Made by a program: the position numbers and the translations under genes. Below the pieces are notes generated by a model. It saw nothing but the letters and a program-made list of their open reading frames with translations, did not search any database and was not told the origin of the DNA. A stretch of 64,000 nucleotides of DNA from assembly GCA_019426215.1 (NCBI GenBank), contig CM033392.1, forward strand, positions 35,880,814-35,944,813. Reading direction: 5' to 3'. Below, piece after piece: positions 20,801 through 31,380 of the stretch (its first letter is position 1; each line of letters begins with the position of its first letter). The DNA comes from Buddleja alternifolia. Its lineage: Eukaryota; Streptophyta; Magnoliopsida; Lamiales; Scrophulariaceae.

Positions 20801-23800
20801 CCAATCATCTTCTACATCCCTACATCATGGACTCCGCATATGTCAAAGTGATGGGTGAAGAAAGTTCACACCATCACCCAACGCACGGGGAAGAAAGAGT
20901 AATTGAGGTGTTGAGGGACCATACAAAAATTTGGGAGTGGATGATTGCTTGGTCCCAACCTATGGTATGTAGCACAAATGATGGGCCAACCTTCACTACC
21001 AATGGCCATAAGTTGAAGCGATACCCGAGAGTGAATTGGAGAATGAACAAGGCATTCATTCGGAAACTGCCTTAAAATAACTCGGTAAAGTCAAGCTAAT
21101 GACTTTAAAAGAGCGCTTCTTGGGAGGCAACCCAAGTTTGTAAGTTTTGTTTTCTTTTTCCTTTCGTTTTTGTTTTGTTTAGTTTGTTTCTTTTTGTTGT
21201 ATTCAAGCATGCACTTTTGGCATGTATGTTTTCTTATGCTTGATGGTTTGAAAAGTTGAAGTGTTTAGAGATGCTTATTTTACTCGAGAGGAGGAGAAGC
21301 TTTGTAAGGATGCATTGGAAGTTTGAGGATGTTTTTCAACATTCTTGGGTGTAAGTGTTCTTGTACCGTTGTGTATGCTTGTCATAACAACATTAGGGAC
21401 AATGTTGGATTTAAGTTTGGGGGTAGAAGAGTACTTATTTTGAACTTTGATGATGCAATCCTAATTTGTAGCTTGAGTTTGGGGGAAAGTTGGTTGCTAT
21501 CATATTTATATGCTTCTTTGTTAAGAAAATCAAGTATTAAAAAAAAATAAAAAATTTAGTCCTTCCAATTGATGCACTGAAATTGATTGACTTGGAAAAA
21601 TGGCATGATCTCTTGAAATAATTTGAATTTAATGGAATATATATCTTTGAAATTGTTCGTGGAGACCTTAGACTAGAATTGATTCTTTAGATGATTCACA
21701 ATGCACTTAAATCGAAGGTAGAGGAGTTGAGAGGATAACCATCTTGAGACACTTAAGGAATTATTCCCAGAAATATTAACTTAGATTTCTCATAAAGTTA
21801 TAAGTTGAGTAGTAATTTTATATGCTAACAATGAATTGAAAATGTTGAATTTTGGTATGACCAAAAGTGGTCAGGCTAATACGTACCGGAGGTGAAAAGT
21901 TTCATACCTATATACTGTACTATTATGCTAATTTGAGCTATGCTCAAGCCAAAAGAAGTGAATTGTTTAAAAGATCTAGTTTTATTTCGTGGCCTTTGAT
22001 ACTCGAGTGATTAAATCCTTAGGAGTGTTTCTACACTTAATGCCCCAAAACTATCTAGTTTGGGAGTCATTGATCTAAACCTTGTTACATGGGTGTCATA
22101 GAAAGCCTAATGGAATAAAACATTGCACATGATCTAGCCTTAATGAAGTTTAATGGAAATTCCATATGAATTGAATGTTGAATATTTGAGATAATGAAAT
22201 TTAAATGGCTATGAGATTATCTATAATTATTGTGCCTTGTGTTTGATCAAAAGTTGATAGATATGGGATTAATGTCCAAAATTTGGTAAGGATGCCTCTC
22301 GACTATAATACCCTAGATTTATTTTTCACTACACCCTAGGGAGTCGTTTCAAGTATTGGTGTCACATGAGCAAAAGTAGTTGATATGTATATATATATTT
22401 GTGAACTTTAAAAGGTTGATTTTATGCCATTCATTCTTGTTGATCATATTGAGATGTGTTGATTCGGTTGGGATTGAAAATTTGCTAGATTTTGTGGGTA
22501 TATCGTATGCAAACCCTCACGAGACTATAACTCGTCCTTTGAGGTAACTCAAAGGTTTAAAGGCTTGTTGCACCCGCTAAGTGCAATCGTTTACTCCACG
22601 AAAGTGAGTTAGTTAGTTTTTTGTTTTCTCCCATTGAATGATGTTGGTCTTGCCTTATAGCTCTTATTGCTCGAGGTCGAGCAATTGATAAGTTTGGGGG
22701 TGTTGATAAGAGGTGTTTTTACGTGTTTTTAAGACCGTAATTCTTATGATTTGGATTCACTTATTGCTTAAATCATGTCACATTTGCATTTAATAGGTGT
22801 GTTAAGTGAATACAGGTAATAAATGAGAATACATGAATAAAAGGGAAGAAAAACGATGTACAAAACAAGTTCAAGCATGTTTTTCAACACCTAGGCGGTT
22901 TATGCATCTCCTACCACATTCGAGCGATAATTCCGTATATTTTGAGACCGACTTAGACAAAGTTTCCTTCTACAAAGTTTTAGATGTATGTCTTAGCTTC
23001 AAATGGGAACTTGAAACATCCAAATCGGAGGTCTATAGAGATAATTGTGAAGGAAATACGATTGCTGCGCCGAACAGAGAAGTACATGTGCGAAGATACG
23101 CCCCAACGCCCTCCTAGTCATGCCTAGGCATGGATAGTCCGAATGTTACTCCTTTTCCGCCTAAATTCCAGCATTATATGATGGGTAAGAATCACTTTTG
23201 GCCATAATTCAGCACATGTGTTGAGGGGTTGTCATAAGTGTGTTTCATGGTAGATTTACTTTATGGGCGCCAAATCAGAAACAACCTCCATGTTGAAACG
23301 TAATTTAGGTATACTTATAGACCGAATTGGACAAAATGTCCTTCTGCAAAGTTGTAGATCTATGTGTTATCGGAACATGGGGACTTGAATCATCCAATTT
23401 TGAGATCTGTGGAGAATTGTATGAGGAAAATACTAAGACTGCGCTGGAAAGCAAGAAAATGGCAGCATGCATGTGTTTTGTTGAAGTTTTCACATGGTTA
23501 TGCTTGGAGGAATTCTTAAGGGCCGAAAGTTCAGCATTTTTTAGCTGGTTGGAATCTTAAAAGCCATACTTTAAGCATCACCTTAGGTGGAATTCTCATT
23601 GGGGAACTTTAATGGGAATTCTTAATGCATACCTTAGTGGAATTTTGGCTATAAAAGGAGGGGGAACCCATGCTCTTCATTATTCACTATCAATTTCAGA
23701 TTCTTGGAGGAGAGGGGGGCAGCCCCTAATCTAATTTCTCCACCATTCATCACCATTCTTCATCACTCTTGGAGGGGAAAACTAGAGGAAGGAAAAGAGC

Positions 23801-26800
23801 TTGGGGATTGAAGGCTCAACTTCAAGATCCATCATCATTCACCATTTAGGGAGTTTTTAAGAGCTTTTCATTTCATTTATGTCTATGAATATTCCTCTTA
23901 TGTCTTTTATGCTTTCAATTATGAACTAAATTCGTAAGACTAGGGCCATGTAAGGCCAAATTGTGATATATGCTTACAATAGATGATTGTTGAGGTTGTT
24001 CTTATATTGTTATGTGATGTGAATTGTGTTTTTGTCTATCTTGCATATACTTGATCACTATATGTTAGAATCTTATGCCTAGGTTAATATTTCGGGAGAA
24101 AATTGACTTAGGGTGCAAGAAATTCACATCATGACCCGCAACTAATGAGGAATTGCCCTAGACATAGGTAAAGATTCCCGGGTGAAGTCGTTCGATTCAA
24201 ATCGAGTGAACTCTAGTACATTAATGCATGTTTAGTGGTTAGATTTCCCGATAGGGATATTTGGGAAATCACGATCTAAGTATAGGAGTTTATACGCGAG
24301 ACATCGGTTATTCTCTACCTTAGGAGTTTTCACCATAACAATATAAGAGTAATTATACAACAAGAGCCTTTATAAGTATATTTGATCAATTTGGACCTAG
24401 CATGTGCCTTAGTCTCCCTTTATAATTGGTTTTAATTCATTTGCATAACCTTGTTCTTATTGTACACGTTTTTACATTTAAGTTACTTTTATTGTGGTTG
24501 TTTTATTGTATAAAATCATAAACTAGAATTCAAGTCTCCGTGGTTCGACAACCCGGACTTTTCGTCCACACTTATTACTACACACGACTAGTGCACTTGC
24601 TATCATAGCACGTTAGCTTTTAGCGTGTCAGAGCTACTTGAGCAGAATCTGGGTAGAGGATGATGATGGGAACATTAATTTAAGCCCACCCGAAAAATAT
24701 CGTATTTCTCAAGAAGACTGGACAGAATTTGTAAAAGTACGCCAAAGTGATTATTTTAAGGTAATTATTTTAATTTATGGTTTCATTTTAATTTATTTGA
24801 AACTATATACATTGACTAATGCCTTGATTATATAATGAACAGCAACTACGTAAGGACAATTCTGAAAGAGCAAAGGACCCTGAATATCCTTACAGGGCAT
24901 CACGTCTTGCATATGCTCAACTGGAGCATACTGAGGTACGTAGTTCGTTACAAGTTTTAATTCTAATCAAATTTCCTTACAAATTTTCTAATCAAATTTC
25001 CTTAATTACAAATTTCCTAATCAAATTTATTTCCTTGCAAATTTTCTTATATAGAAGCAAAAAAGAAAGGATGCTGGGTCAGATGTCACAGAGGTGACAC
25101 GAGAACTAGTGTGGAGGGTTGCACATTCTAACAGCCAGAACAACATTGATAATGCCAATGTTAAAAGAGTAGTGGAATCAATTGTGAGTTATTTGCAATT
25201 TTAGTTATATAGTATGTTGTATGTTTTTTTAAAAATAATTTTAAAATAACAAATTTCCCTAAATTTTTGTATTTTTTAAATGTATTATTACAGGAAAGCT
25301 TATCACAGGAGGGTAGCCACAGTGGACCCGAGAGGACCCACAATGATACACTGGCTTTAGCTCTTAAAAAGAAGGAGCATCCGGGTCGAGTTAGGGGTGT
25401 AGGCTTTGGGGTATCACAAAAAGATTACTTTTCGGATTCAAAGCCTTCAAAAAATGCGGTGATTGATAGCTTGCAAGGCACGGTTCAAATGCTCACTCAA
25501 TCACTATTAGAATTGCGACACGAGTTTGACGAGCATAAGGCGTCTGCGTCGCAGCAGCCACATACAGAAGAGGCGGTTTCTTTGAAAGATAGCTGCCCAG
25601 AAGTGAAAAATCTACCTCAGGTAATTAATGATATGAATTTGTTTAGTGATAACGTAACTTTCAATCCTATATTTCTGTATAATATACAAAATTTTCTAAT
25701 ATAATGGTATATATATATATAGGATGTCTTGCAGTGTCAATTAGCACTTACTACACCGTCTTATCGTTTGGTGGCTAGAGGAAAAATGTACAATCGACCA
25801 AAGGATAGAACATTGCATACATGTCCATTAGCCTCCCACCTCGTGAAAGTGACGATTGACATTGCAATTGAAGATGTTGCACCCCTACCAGTCTCTCTCG
25901 ATGATGAAGGAGTGTTCACAGTATCCGAGGCTGTGGGATACATGGTTGCTTGGCCTAAGAATCTTGTCATTGTCAGTGATGCATCGGTACGTAATTATTA
26001 ATAGCTAGTCATTAATAAATTATAACAATTGTTTAATGTTAATAAATATACTTTCATTGATAACGCCCACGTTTTGAATTCTTTTGCTTCTAGTCTCGCG
26101 GAAAATCAAAATCATCAGTAGGAAAAAGTAAATCAGTGACGACGAAGCACTCACATGTCAAAAATACACCTCTAGTGGCCAACCCTCCTTCTCTAGTGGC
26201 CAACCTTCCTGCTCCAGTACGCCCTCATTCACTTGCAGTTCTTGATAGGTTCTTTCAGATGATGGCTGCTGAAAATACTATCCGGATAGACATGCCCGTG
26301 GAAATCTTCAATATCCCCTTTCCAGAATATATTGGGCGGGAGGAGATCGGTCACTTTCTGCATAAACAACAGATAGGAGCATCTATCATTTCTGCTTACA
26401 TCAAGTAAGTTTTTAAATATTAATTAATAAAAAGTAAGCTTTTAATTAAATTATTTTACTGAAGTAATTTGAACTATGTTTATTTTTGTGACACAAATTT
26501 ATTTTATGCTTAATTGTAGGTGTTTGTGGGTTAATCACGTGGTCCCCGAACAAAAACAAAATAAATTCGGGTTCCTTAGCCCATATTCTATATCTGCAGG
26601 AGCAGGAATTACTCCCCAGCGTGTTGACCAATCGCAATATATAGCAAATACTATGATAGCTAGTGCACAGCGGGAGGGGAAGTTGTTTATTGCACCTTAC
26701 AATTCCGGGTGAGCTACTAAAGAGACATTGTTCACATGTCAAAAATTTGTTACGTACGGATAACTAATTTTAAATCTATCTTTTGAATATGCTGATTAGG

Positions 26801-27528
26801 GGGCATTGGTTGTTGCTCGTGATTGATCCAATTCAAGAGATCGTTTATTATTTGGATTCTGTGTACGACGGTGATCCAAATAACCGACGTGATATGAAAG
26901 ATATGATCAATCAGTAAGTTTTATCATTCAATTAAATGTCCATTATATTTAATATTAAGTTTAAAGTATATATATTATAACTAGATTTCATATATATATA
27001 TATATTTGCTTGATATTGACATATTTCCTTGTTTTTTGATGTTTTCAACAGCGCTGTGTTGATGTTTCGAGCAAATAACAACAACCAAAAGATCAAATCA
27101 AAAAACAAGGCCTGTAAATGGAGTTGTATAAAGGTTAGGGTAATTATATTATTTTAATTATAGTTTCAAGAAATTATTCGTATAAAAGTTATTTGTTCTA
27201 ATACAATTTTGATTTGAATTTAATTTGTAGTGCCCCATTCAATTAAATGAGATAGATTGTGGCTTCTTCGTCATGAAATTCATGAACGATATTATTAGAC
27301 ACGGAGAATCTATAATCCCACCGACGGTATGCATAATCCTAATTAATATTAATCAAATTCTAATGTCCCTTTTAAGTTATTAAACATTTTTGTTGGATTT
27401 TAATATTTGTCTTGCAGTACTTTGCTGATTGTCAGTACGCCACTTACACTATAGAGCAACTTGATGAAGCACGTTCTGAATTGGCACAATACATTTTTAA
27501 ATGCGCTTTTGATATGCCGGCGGTGTAA
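17867..27528 (+). CDS. CACTA-1 second gene: En/Spm-type protein with C-terminal Ulp1-like protease, split by an LTR element
   Basis: Exons read by GT-AG rules: 17867-18130, 18235-18313 joined to 24636-24760, 24843-24935, 25055-25183, 25294-25620, 25723-25986, 26094-26404, 26520-26708, 26800-26913, 27052-27133, 27231-27326 and 27418-27528. All phases agree and the sum is 2184 bp, 727 residues, open throughout. Exons 2-5 resemble the plant En/Spm transposase family (Transposase_24). The 264-bp exon gives a beta-rich module ending VAWPKNLVIV. The last five exons form a Ulp1/C48 protease fold with GGHWLLLVID (His), YYLDS (Asp) and a Gln upstream of DCGFFVMKF (Cys codon 27258-27260). Such domains remove SUMO-like tags; the role in CACTA elements is unproven. 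Exon 2 is interrupted at 18313. Confidence 0.85.
18314..20036 (+). repeat. 5' LTR of the nested non-autonomous element
   Basis: It starts TGATAAGAGG and ends GTGTCA directly before the primer binding site. A TATAAAAGG box lies near 19053 and is matched in the 3' LTR. A 94-codon frame at 18442-18726 is also present in the 3' LTR, but it lies within LTR sequence and is not supported as a gene. Compared with the 3' LTR, about 240 bp after 18917 is missing and replaced by a ~35-bp filler that copies AACTGGTTGGAATCTTAAAG-like sequence from just downstream. Confidence 0.93.
20043..20060 (+). promoter_or_regulatory. Primer binding site, tRNA-Asp type
   Basis: TGGCGCCGTTGCCGGGGA lies six bases after the LTR end. 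It matches the site complementary to the 3' end of plant tRNA-Asp that is used by many Athila-type and related gypsy elements to start minus-strand DNA synthesis. Confidence 0.85.
20125..21075 (+). CDS. Single open frame of the non-autonomous element, unknown function
   Basis: The 316-residue frame shows no recognised enzyme domain. Near the N-terminus a 24-residue block containing SNFPDMTLPENQLWLQ occurs twice (DNA copies start at 20152 and 20224, 72 bp apart). A helical segment rich in Met, Glu and Lys follows (about residues 72-110), then an acidic middle. The end (TFTTNGHKLKRYPRVNW) resembles the C-terminal tail that follows integrase in Athila-like pol. It may be what remains of a gag-pol after a large deletion, perhaps still giving a structural peptide. 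The start is the first ATG; the ATG at 20145, which reads MASNF, is equally plausible. Confidence 0.6.
   Translation: MSHDYLAMASNFPDMTLPENQLWLQNIIQFAKHSNFPDMTLPENQLWLQSVVEACYAQGFFPQHYQERIPMLEEQRDNSIGELRLMMKDALQEMKEMNHQLKQLTSDISEKVPWALLGTTEIDRKEECNTVTLNERKLKNSKANSSNDEHLTPILSKVVDIPLPSPLTTSESVFDADDGKLSFSVGDDMVICDSYEVFEHPLDFDLYLHIDAFDPFSVEHFQEKRTNHLLHPYIMDSAYVKVMGEESSHHHPTHGEERVIEVLRDHTKIWEWMIAWSQPMVCSTNDGPTFTTNGHKLKRYPRVNWRMNKAFIRKLP
21113..21136 (+). promoter_or_regulatory. Conserved hairpin downstream of the frame
   Basis: GCGCTTCTTGGGAGGCAACC lies 40 bp after the stop and forms a six-base stem (CTTGGG with CCCAAG at 21119-21136) around AGGCAA. A nearly identical block is familiar from the 3' side of the coding region in Athila-type plant retrotransposons. 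Its role is unknown; conservation in an element without enzymes suggests it is needed in cis. Confidence 0.6.
21137..22703 (+). other. Non-coding 3' internal region and polypurine tract of the nested element
   Basis: About 1.5 kb with no supported gene. Near 21240-21480 the phrase AGTTTGGGGG and a variant occur twice (around 21412 and 21475), and again at 22690-22700. The last copy, AAGTTTGGGGGTGT, directly precedes the 3' LTR and serves as the polypurine tract. Confidence 0.65.
22704..24630 (+). repeat. 3' LTR of the nested non-autonomous element
   Basis: It starts TGATAAGAGG and ends GCGTGTCA and is 1927 bp long. At 23310-23420 a segment (GACCGAATTGGACAAAATGT, CTTCTGCAAAGTTGTAGATC) resembles one at 22945-23010 in the same LTR, so an older internal duplication is visible. 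The TATAAAAGG box lies near 23652. Confidence 0.93.
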
Positions 27529-28174
27529 GTTGTAAATTATTGTAAATTTTTATTTGATTTAAAAGTGGTGATTAGTTTATATTGGTTTATTGTAAATTAA
27601 ACTCGTTATCACTTGTAATTATTGGAGATTATTATTTCGTGAATGAAATTAATTTAGGATTTTAATTTGTTGTTTCTGTTGAGCAATTGGTTTGTTTTAT
27701 GTGATTTGAATTTTGAGCTTTTGGGAAGGATAGAGCTAGCTGAAATTATAATAAAAAAAAAAAAAAAAAAAAAGCTCAACTGTTACAGCGGTTCAATAAC
27801 GAACCGCTGTAACAGAATTAAAAAAAAAATTAAATTAAAAAAAATGGTGACCTGTTACAGCGGTTCGTAAACGAACCGCTGTAATAGGTTGGTTTTTTAC
27901 AGCGGTTCATAAAGGAACCGCTGTAAAAAACATAACTATTACAGCGGTTCCTTTCCGAACTGCTGTAATAGTTGAATTTTTTTAATTATATTATTTATTT
28001 TTTTGGTTTGTTACAGCGGTTTGTTATTGAACCGCTGTAATAGGTCGTATTTTACAGCGGTTAAAAACCGCTGTAATAGGGAACTTACCAATTACAGCGA
28101 TACGTATTACAGCGGTTAAAACCGCTGTAATAGTGGAAAAAAAACCGCTGTAACAGGCCTTTTCTGTAGTAGTG
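27529..28174. repeat. CACTA-1 3' spacer, right subterminal and terminal repeats
   Basis: The first 250 bp are AT-rich with a poly-A run at about 27750-27772. From 27782 the motif TTACAGCGGTTC and its inverse GAACCGCTGTAA alternate as at the left end, in pairs spaced 6-10 bases apart (27782-27810, 27855-27885 and so on), up to the inverted terminal sequence ending GTAGTAGTG at 28174. Confidence 0.9.
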
Positions 28175-29220
28175 TGTTTACACTAAAGAAAATATGGATT
28201 TGGGCTTATAATTCGGGTGAAGCCCAAAAAAGAGTGCAGTTCCAACGAAAGCAGATGGGCCTGCAAATAAGGGAGCCCAGAATTTGAGTGCCTTAATTCG
28301 AAAAAAATACGGGCTGAATTTTGTGAAAGCCCAATAATCATTAAGGAGGATAGACGAAAAAGAAAGGTCAGGTCGTAAGATGATCCAACAATCAAGAAAC
28401 AGGCGCTAAGCAAAGGAATTCAAAAAGGAAGTTAGGGGTAGTTTCAGAAGAAGTGGCGAACGTGGAGGTTATAAGAAACCAAGAAGGGAGGAGAGGAGTA
28501 TATGTATGCGAAAAAAGAAAAAAGAGATGACACGCACAGAATTCTGCAAGAAATCTTTATTTCATTAATAGTCAAGTAGAGTAATTGTAGCCGGTAGGAG
28601 TAATTAGAGGTAAATTAGATATAACTTTTGTACTTTCATAGTGTAAGATAGTTAGTGGTAGTGTTCGAAGGTGTTCAATCTCATCCGTGTTCAAGCTGTG
28701 TAATTGAAGTAATTCAAACGAGAAATTCTTCATGGAGGTATATTTTTACTTGAGTTTCAAGTGTTGATTAATTATTTGAGTTTTAGTTTATATTGTGATT
28801 AATTACGAACATTGCATAACGAAAATATTTGCAAGACTTAAACTACCATTACCTTATATAGGTAGGGGTTAGTAGATAATTCTAAGTTGTGAATTATCAA
28901 GGGGCTTGGATCGACCACTCGAAATCCTTCCCTAATCTAGTTTGTGTAAAAATACGAAACAGGCTGGATTATTGGATTGGAAATATTGTCTTTGTGGAAA
29001 TTGGAGCATTGCATGTAGAGCGCTTCAATTGGTCAAATCTCTTTTGTTTTTGTTCTAGTCATGTTTAGTGTTTCTTTTGGTCGAGACTCATTTTCCTTTG
29101 AATTATGTGAATTAGTCGTCATTTGACAAATTTATTTGTTGATGAATAGTAGTTTTTTCGAATAATTGGGTATGTCTCTTTGGTTCAATAATTTTATAGC
29201 CGAATATGTGTTTAAGCAAT
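28175..29220 (+). repeat. 3' LTR of the Tat-type element, displaced by CACTA-1 (right limit uncertain)
   Basis: Directly after CACTA-1 the sequence reads TGTTTACACTAAAG, which joined to the purine tract before 12366 gives a TG-starting LTR. The stretch keeps the TCGAA-rich composition of the gypsy element and has no open frame. A TTTGTACTTTCATAG block near 28630 may be the U3-R part. No 5' LTR is available for comparison, so the end, somewhere before the AT microsatellite at 29238, is a guess. Confidence 0.5.
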
Positions 29221-29236
29221 TTACGTACCACATTTA

Positions 29237-29237
<1 letters not shown>

Positions 29238-29268
<31 letters not shown>

Positions 29269-29272
29269 GAGA
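29238..29272. repeat. AT microsatellite
   Basis: An interrupted (AT)n run lies between the gypsy 3' LTR and the left arm of the inverted repeat. Confidence 0.9.
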
Positions 29273-29656
29273 GATTCATTGCTGAACTCTTGAATAACTA
29301 TATGTGAAAAATTCTAGCCCGAACCCGATTTGGTCAATATAACCAATAATAATATGACATGTGGAAATCAATTTCTTTAATAAAATAATATATTAATATG
29401 TAACTCCACCAAACTATGGTTAAATTCTCTTCCCTCTTTCACGTGTCAGCTCCCAGATCTCTCCAAATTTCACTAATGAAATGAATATGCAGAAATCCTC
29501 ACATATTTTTCAAAATTCAAATCGAACAGTATATTGAAAGTTCGAAAAAATGAGAGTAATTTTTTAATTGTTTTTTAACAAAATCTGAGAAAGTAATTTG
29601 ATTCCAATTGTTCTTTGCCCATACTCTTCCAATGTAGAGAGAGTTTAGCTAGAGTC

Positions 29657-30204
29657 CCCGAGAGTATGTTACGCGATTTTCTCTCTCCTTGGTGAGAGTT
29701 GCTTATCTCTCACGCTTCAGAGTTTAGGGTTAGGGTTTACATATTTTCATTGATTTTTTCGCAAATTTCATTGACGTACGCAGATTCTTTTCGGCTTGAG
29801 TGGGTGAGGCTTTTCTAATTCGTTCTCCTCCTAGGCGACGCTTTGCACGTGGAAATTTCGGGAACCTTAGAGCCTCAAGCTTTGGTTTTCAGTTCTTGTT
29901 TCGGGAGTTTGCGTCTTTTTCTTTTTTCGTTTCAGTTTTGTTCCGTTTCTATCCTCTTGGTGTCTGTCATCCTTTTGTTTTTGAGTTGCTGCCCAGTTAT
30001 AGGTTTTAGCTTTCGTTGCCGTCGTTAGGTTTTGTTCAGTGCATGCGTTGTTAGGCTTTAGGGTTTCATCTTTATTTTTGTGATATCTGTGACTAACAGG
30101 TGTTCTCTTGTGCTGGGGATCTTCGACAGTCAGATCCACTTTCAGATTATTGGACCACGTAAAGTTGTATTAATTCTATCGTTTCTACCGAGTTAGGGGG
30201 CGAC
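29657..30204 (+). promoter_or_regulatory. LINE 5' untranslated region
   Basis: About 550 bp of T-rich, C/T-rich sequence before the first start codon. LINEs carry an internal promoter in this region. No gene is supported; the short open frames here overlap on both strands and lack any motif. Confidence 0.6.
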
Positions 30205-31380
30205 ATGGAGGACGATATTTCATGGCTGGGCAAGGCCATAACCTTAACGGAGAGGGAGGCGGATGAGGTGGAAGTGCCGGGTCAAGTTTGGAAGAAGGGG
30301 ACTCAGTATACGGGATTGATTATTGTGGCGAGATTACTCACGGGGAGCAAGGTAAATTTTCTGGCGTTTAAGGAGATTATCACACGTATGTTCAAGCCAG
30401 TAAAGGGATTGGAGGTGGAACGATTGGAGAATGGTCGATTTTTATTTAGTTTTGGCCATATTCTGGACATGCGTAGGGTTCTAGATGGGGGGCCATGGTG
30501 TTTTGACAAAGAGCTGATTGTTATGAAGAAACTCGGTATTGATGACGATCCTATCTCCACAACCGCTGATTGAGGAAGAATCTACGGTGCATGTGAAGGG
30601 TCTTCCTCTCAGTCAGATGACAAAGGACATTGCTGCGTACATTGGTAACAAGATTGGGACATTCATCGGAGTCGAGTTGGCGAAAAAAGGGGTCTCGTGG
30701 GGTTCAATAGTTAGGATTCGGGTTTTGATCAATGTTACTCAAGCGTTGCTTCGGGTGGTAAAATTGAAATTAGGAAATGAAAAGTTAACGGTGGAATTGG
30801 CATATGAACGACTCACAGACTATTGCTACTTGTGTGGAAAATTGGGGCATCTATTCAATTTTTGTGAGATTCGATATAGGGAGGGCTACACAGAGTTAGG
30901 GGCAGAGCTTCCCTTTGGACCAAAGATACGAGCACCTGGGAGACCCTAGATGGGGCCAATGCAAGGGGCGAACAGTAACTTGGCGTCGTCTGCGTTATCG
31001 GCGAATTCAGTGCCAGGAAGGGCCGACACCGAGGAATGGCGCCCTGTACACCAGCTCAACCCAACTCGGAATAGGAGGGGAGGAGAAGTCCAAAGTAGAG
31101 AGAGGGTGTTAGACAACTCAGAAGGGTCGGGGAACAATGAGGAGGGGAGAACAGTTAATAATCGTAACCCGATTTTCAAGTCAGTTCGCGTAGGGGAGAA
31201 CAGTTAATAATCGTAACCCGATTTGAAGTTTATCAAAACCAGATAGTCGGCTTCTAGGAAAACACCATGCAGTTAGCAATGAGGGAACCCGATTTGAAGT
31301 TTATCAAAACCAGATAGTCGGCTTCTAGGAAAACACCATGCAGTTAGCAATGAGGGAACCCGAGGGTAATGTGGAGCCGA
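30205..31380 (+). pseudogene. LINE ORF1: DUF4283-like domain and CCHC zinc knuckle
   Basis: The frame starting at 30205 reads MEDDISWLGKAITLTERE and continues through LTGSKVNFLAFKEIITRMFK and GGPWCFDKELIVM, a DUF4283 pattern. Near 30555 the reading shifts by one, and the next frame (to 30949) has TVHVKGLPLSQM and CYLCGKLGHLFNFC, a C-x2-C-x4-H-x4-C knuckle. Beyond it the frame is lost across two exact copies of a 71-bp unit (31215-31285 and 31286-31356). ORF1 protein would bind LINE RNA. Confidence 0.85.

Larger units (their letters stand above)
18314..24630 (+). mobile_element. Non-autonomous LTR retrotransposon, Athila-like traits, inside exon 2 of the CACTA-1 second gene
   Basis: The element begins TGATAAGAGG and ends GCGTGTCA, with GAGCT duplicated at 18309-18313 and 24631-24635. 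The CACTA-2 paralogue near 55393 keeps the unbroken sequence AGGAGCTACTTGAG, which gives the empty site. The LTRs are 1723 and 1927 bp and differ by about a dozen substitutions plus one deletion, so the insertion is young. The internal region is only 2.67 kb and has one open frame, with no protease, RT, RNase H or integrase core. It must depend on enzymes from another element. Confidence 0.95.
12368..28174 (+). mobile_element. CACTA-1: En/Spm-type DNA transposon with two genes
   Basis: The left end reads CACTAGTACAGAAATGGCC and the right end, inverted, reads CACTACTACAGAAAAGGCC, so the terminal repeats match at most positions. The 3-bp duplication TGT lies at 12365-12367 and 28175-28177. CACTA ends with a 3-bp TSD define the superfamily. 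The 15.8-kb element holds subterminal repeats at both ends, a TNP2-type transposase gene and a second gene with a Ulp1-like domain. A 6.3-kb LTR element is nested at 18314-24630; without it CACTA-1 would be about 9.5 kb. Confidence 0.95.

Noticed and set aside
27740..27775. Poly-A run as the tail of a retroposed gene
   Set aside because: It lies between the stop of the CACTA-1 second gene and the subterminal repeats, with no target duplication or retrocopy upstream.
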